Below, one piece after another: positions 34,039 to 36,836 of a stretch of 36,836 nt of DNA. This DNA comes from Microbacteriaceae bacterium 3FA27C10 (GTDB lineage Bacteria; Actinomycetota; Actinomycetes; Actinomycetales; Microbacteriaceae). A model generated the notes under the pieces. That model did not search any database and was not told the origin of the DNA. It was given only the letters and a program-made list of their open reading frames with translations. The stretch covers positions 1-36,836 of the forward strand of contig SCNI01000034.1 in NCBI GenBank assembly GCA_005502775.1, written 5' to 3'. Made by a program: the position numbers and the translations under genes. The stretch's first letter is position 1. Every line of letters starts with the position of its first letter.

Positions 34039-35649
34039 TCAGCGACGGAGGCGGGCTCGGATCGGGCCCAGCGCATCCCGCAATTCCGGCGAACGCAGCA
34101 GGAACAGTGCAGCCAGGTAGACCACCAGCATGACCACGCCGACGATGGCCATCGAGAGGATGGCGGGTGCGTACCGCGAGACCGCGAAGCCGTGCTCCGA
34201 GGTGCCTCCGAGCAGGAGCAGCACGCCGATCCCGGCGGCGGTCGCGGGGACGCCGGCCACGAGGTAGCGCCCGAAGCTCAGCAGGGCGGTGCGGCCGGTG
34301 CCACCCCCGAGTCGTCGGCGGACGATGACGGCCGCCACGATGGTCTGCACGGCCGTGGCCGCCGAGAGCGCCAGCGCGAGCCCCACCGCGATCCACTCGT
34401 CGGGGAGCAGGGCGCAGAGCAGAGCGAGCACGGTGAAGATGATCGCCTGCAGCACCTGCAAGAAGAACGGGGTCTTCGTGTCGCTCAGCGAGTAGAACAC
34501 GCGCTGCAGCACGAACAGCACGGTGAAGGGGATGAGACCGACCAGGAACGCGATGAGCACGTTGCCCATGGCCGCGGTCTCGACGAAGCCCTTGCTGAAC
34601 AGGCTGCTGAACGGATAGGCGACCACCATCAGCACGAACATCGCCAGCACCATGAACAGCCCCGTGCTGCGAAGGGCAGCGGAGACGTCTCCGCGCAGCT
34701 GTGTGGTCTCGCGCCTCTCGGCGTGGCCGCTCATCTTGGTGAAGTAGGCCGTGACGATCGACACGGTCACGAGCGAGTGCGGCAGCATGAAGATGAGCCA
34801 GGCGTTCTGGATGATGGCCACCGAGCCGCCTGAGCCCGAGGCGATCGAGGCCACGTTGGTCTCGACGAGCCCCGCGGCCTGGGTGACCAGCAGCATTCCG
34901 AAGGTCCAGCCGGCGAGCCTGCCGGCCGTGCCGAGCCCCACGCCGCGCCACGCGAAGTCGGGGCGGTAGCGGATGCCCGCTCGCCGCCAGAACAGGAACA
35001 GCACGAGGGCCTGTGCCGCGACCGCGAGGGTGGTGAAGCCGCCGAGAACGGCGATGGATGCAGGGGTCCAGTCGGAGACGAGCCGCCCGCCGCCGGGCTC
35101 CGAGCCGAAGAGCAGCATGAACAACAGGAGCCCGGTGATGGAGACGATGTTGTTGACCGCCGGTGCCCAGGTGAACGGGCCGAACACGTTCTTGGCGTTC
35201 AGCACCTCGCCGAGCACCGTGTACAGGCCGTAGAAGAAGATCTGAGGCAGGCACCAGTAGGCGAACGCGATGGAGAGGGCCAGCTGGTCTTCGGTGAACC
35301 GCGAGGCGGAGATGGTGACGAGCACCGGCGCCAAGAGGGTCGCTGCGATGGTGGCACCGCCGAGGATGACCATGGCGATGGTGAGGAGCTTGTTGATGTA
35401 GCCCCGGCCGCCGTCGGGGTGCAGCAGTGCGCGCACGATCTGCGGCACCAGCACGGCGCTCAGAGTTCCGCCCGCGATGATGGCGTAGATGTTGTTGGGA
35501 AGCTGGTTGGCGACCGCGAAGGCATCACCGCTCATGCCGAGCCCGATGGCCTGGGCGAGCACGATGGTGCGCACGAAGCCGATCAGGCGCGAGACGATGG
35601 TGCCCGAGGCGAGGAAGGCGCTCGCCCGGCCGATGCTGGGGCTACTCAT
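34039..35649 (-). CDS. murJ: MurJ (MviN): lipid II flippase
   Basis: A 536-residue polytopic protein of the MOP superfamily with about 14 hydrophobic helices. It starts with SSPSIGRASAFLASGTIVSRLIGFVRTI, a typical MurJ first helix quoted here in parts: SIGRASAFLASGTIVSR. Conserved NQLPNNIYAIIAGGTLSAVLVP follows, as NIYAIIAGGTLSAVLVPQI. It moves lipid II across the membrane to RodA/PbpA-type synthases. The C-terminus stops after the membrane region; M. tuberculosis MviN carries in addition an intracellular pseudokinase and external domain. I chose ATG 35649, overlapping the upstream gene by 8 bp; 35667 is an alternative. Confidence 0.95.
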   Translation of the reverse strand: MSSPSIGRASAFLASGTIVSRLIGFVRTIVLAQAIGLGMSGDAFAVANQLPNNIYAIIAGGTLSAVLVPQIVRALLHPDGGRGYINKLLTIAMVILGGATIAATLLAPVLVTISASRFTEDQLALSIAFAYWCLPQIFFYGLYTVLGEVLNAKNVFGPFTWAPAVNNIVSITGLLLFMLLFGSEPGGGRLVSDWTPASIAVLGGFTTLAVAAQALVLFLFWRRAGIRYRPDFAWRGVGLGTAGRLAGWTFGMLLVTQAAGLVETNVASIASGSGGSVAIIQNAWLIFMLPHSLVTVSIVTAYFTKMSGHAERRETTQLRGDVSAALRSTGLFMVLAMFVLMVVAYPFSSLFSKGFVETAAMGNVLIAFLVGLIPFTVLFVLQRVFYSLSDTKTPFFLQVLQAIIFTVLALLCALLPDEWIAVGLALALSAATAVQTIVAAVIVRRRLGGGTGRTALLSFGRYLVAGVPATAAGIGVLLLLGGTSEHGFAVSRYAPAILSMAIVGVVMLVVYLAALFLLRSPELRDALGPIRARLRR

Positions 35650-36836
35650 GGGTGCCCGCCGGGGCATCCGCTGAACCGTCCACCGTCGCGCGCTTGCGCC
35701 GTCGCAGGATGTTGCGCACGATGCCGAAGCCGAAGAGCGCGACCACCAGCACCGCGACGATCACCGTGCCCCAGGTCTCCCAGTCGGCACTCACGTTCAC
35801 CATCACGGGGGCCGGAGTGGAGATGAGCACGCCGCTGGGGCTCAGCAGCTGGAAGCTCAGCACGACCGGTCCGTTCGCGACTCCGGCCGCGAGGGGGATC
35901 TGCACGCCTTTGCGCGAGCTCGCCTCGATGGTGACGGGAACGTCGCTCTGTTCGACCACGAGCCGGCCGTTCGAGGGCGTCACGTGCACGACGACGTTCA
36001 CCGGAAAGCCGGTGTCGTTGCTCACGGTGACCGGTAGGTTCGCCTGGTTGGCCACCATGTTGATGCTCGACCCCTCGACGATCTGCACCGAGTTGAGTGT
36101 CTTGGTGGTGGCCGTGATGTCGTCTTGCACCGCCTTGTTCCAGCGGGTGAGGTCGGTGGTCCAGGCGTTGGAGAGCAGGGCGAGCACATCGGCGCGGTTC
36201 TGGCCCGTGAGCAGCGACGGATCGGAGAGCACGGAGGAGAACGACGCGATGCTCTGCGACTGCCCGAGCAGCACGCCCACCTGGCCGAGACGATCGCCGG
36301 CTTCCGGCGCGTCGATCACGTTCACGGCCTGGCTGGGAACGGTGGCGAGCAGCGACTGCAGTGAGTGGGGTGCCGACCAGGGGAGCGCCTCCACCGTGGC
36401 CAGCACCTGGTCGAGGCCCGAGAACTCGGTGGAAGTGCGGTCGAGAACCGCGAGCACCTGCGGGCCGGCGCCGCTGCCCTCGGTGGGAGCGGTGCCCGAA
36501 GCGGATGCGGCCAGCGCCAGCGAGGAGGCGAGCCGGGCGATCGCCTGCCCGCGTTCCGTGTCGGAGGTGGCGGCCAGCGCATCCTGCATGGCGGTGGACA
36601 CGTCGTGGTCGGCCACCAGGATGCTCTGATCGCCCGCCTTGGCCGCCGCGTCGACCGCCCCACCGTTGCCGTCGGCCGGGGAGACCTGGCGCGAGTCGAG
36701 GATGGTGGTGGTGAGGCCCCCCTGGGCGAAGAACGGCAGGTCGCCCGACACCACGGTGCCGCTCCGTGGCCAAGCCAGGGTGGTGGTGGTGTAGTCCCAC
36801 GCGGTGAGTTGCTCGAGCGTGGGGGCTGTGGCGGGG
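35642..36836 (-). CDS. DUF6049-type membrane protein, 5' end missing
   Basis: The frame is open from the right window edge to TAG at 35642-35644, about 397 residues. The visible part is mostly secreted: a mixed alpha/beta region, then a beta-sandwich (about PVTVSNDTGFPVNVVVHV to VVLSFQLLSPSG), one membrane helix (VIVAVLVVALFGFGIV) and a basic, then acidic tail. Location directly before murJ matches M. tuberculosis Rv3909 and the DUF6049 family, of unknown role in the envelope. The gene begins outside the window. Confidence 0.8.
   Translation of the reverse strand, partial: PATAPTLEQLTAWDYTTTTLAWPRSGTVVSGDLPFFAQGGLTTTILDSRQVSPADGNGGAVDAAAKAGDQSILVADHDVSTAMQDALAATSDTERGQAIARLASSLALAASASGTAPTEGSGAGPQVLAVLDRTSTEFSGLDQVLATVEALPWSAPHSLQSLLATVPSQAVNVIDAPEAGDRLGQVGVLLGQSQSIASFSSVLSDPSLLTGQNRADVLALLSNAWTTDLTRWNKAVQDDITATTKTLNSVQIVEGSSINMVANQANLPVTVSNDTGFPVNVVVHVTPSNGRLVVEQSDVPVTIEASSRKGVQIPLAAGVANGPVVLSFQLLSPSGVLISTPAPVMVNVSADWETWGTVIVAVLVVALFGFGIVRNILRRRKRATVDGSADAPAGTHE

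Overview
This 36.8 kb window is the replication-origin region of a high-GC Gram-positive chromosome. Gene order, GC-rich codon use, GTG/TTG starts and three near-identical parS sites all point to Actinobacteria. The family is most likely Microbacteriaceae, which is an inference from overall gene content and order and not from a 16S gene. The layout closely follows the Mycobacterium tuberculosis origin region as I know it: gyrB-gyrA-Rv0007-tRNA-Ile-tRNA-Ala-ppiA-crgA-trpG-pknB-pknA-pbpA-rodA-pstP-fhaB-fhaA-tRNA-Leu on one side, and rpmH-rnpA-yidD-yidC-jag-gid-parA-parB-trx-mviN on the other.

Left part (1-9.4 kb, + strand). A partial gene end and a tRNA-Leu precede a tightly packed growth and division signalling operon: fhaA, fhaB, pstP, rodA, pbpA, pknA, pknB. 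Several junctions overlap by 4 bp. It encodes a lipid II polymerase (RodA), its transpeptidase partner (PbpA), two Ser/Thr kinases, their PP2C phosphatase, and two FHA phosphothreonine readers. A hairpin at 9349-9366 separates it from a convergent minus-strand set (class E sortase, a 53-residue membrane protein, an anthranilate/aminodeoxychorismate synthase glutaminase subunit). crgA is divergent from the sortase.

Middle (11.4-24.9 kb, mostly - strand). A rhomboid protease and a cyclophilin are followed by a divergent membrane-anchored helical protein, tRNA-Ala and tRNA-Ile, a DUF3566 protein, gyrA, gyrB, a DUF721 protein, recF, a short 6-phosphogluconate dehydrogenase, dnaN and dnaA. oriC is the pair of intergenic regions flanking dnaA (22838-23190 and 24610-24943), each with DnaA boxes. 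A third compact group of DnaA boxes lies far away, at 11451-11508.

Right part (24.9-36.8 kb). rpmH-rnpA-yidD-yidC-jag-rsmG-parA-parB run away from the origin on the + strand, with parS sites before rsmG, before parA and across the parB stop codon. A strong hairpin then separates the convergent minus-strand genes: ddl-like ligase, aminotransferase, trxA, trxB, murJ, and a 5'-truncated DUF6049-type membrane protein. The trxB upstream region carries a GGAAT-N18-GTT promoter, the form used by SigR/SigH thiol-stress sigma factors.

The window is mostly core chromosome. I saw no transposase, prophage, CRISPR array, toxin-antitoxin pair or anti-phage system. The interest lies in regulatory DNA (the remote DnaA-box cluster, parS inside parB, the thiol-stress promoter, possible leaderless promoters), in domain variants (PknA with an extracellular PASTA and a cysteine-containing tail domain), and in a few uncharacterised small membrane proteins.
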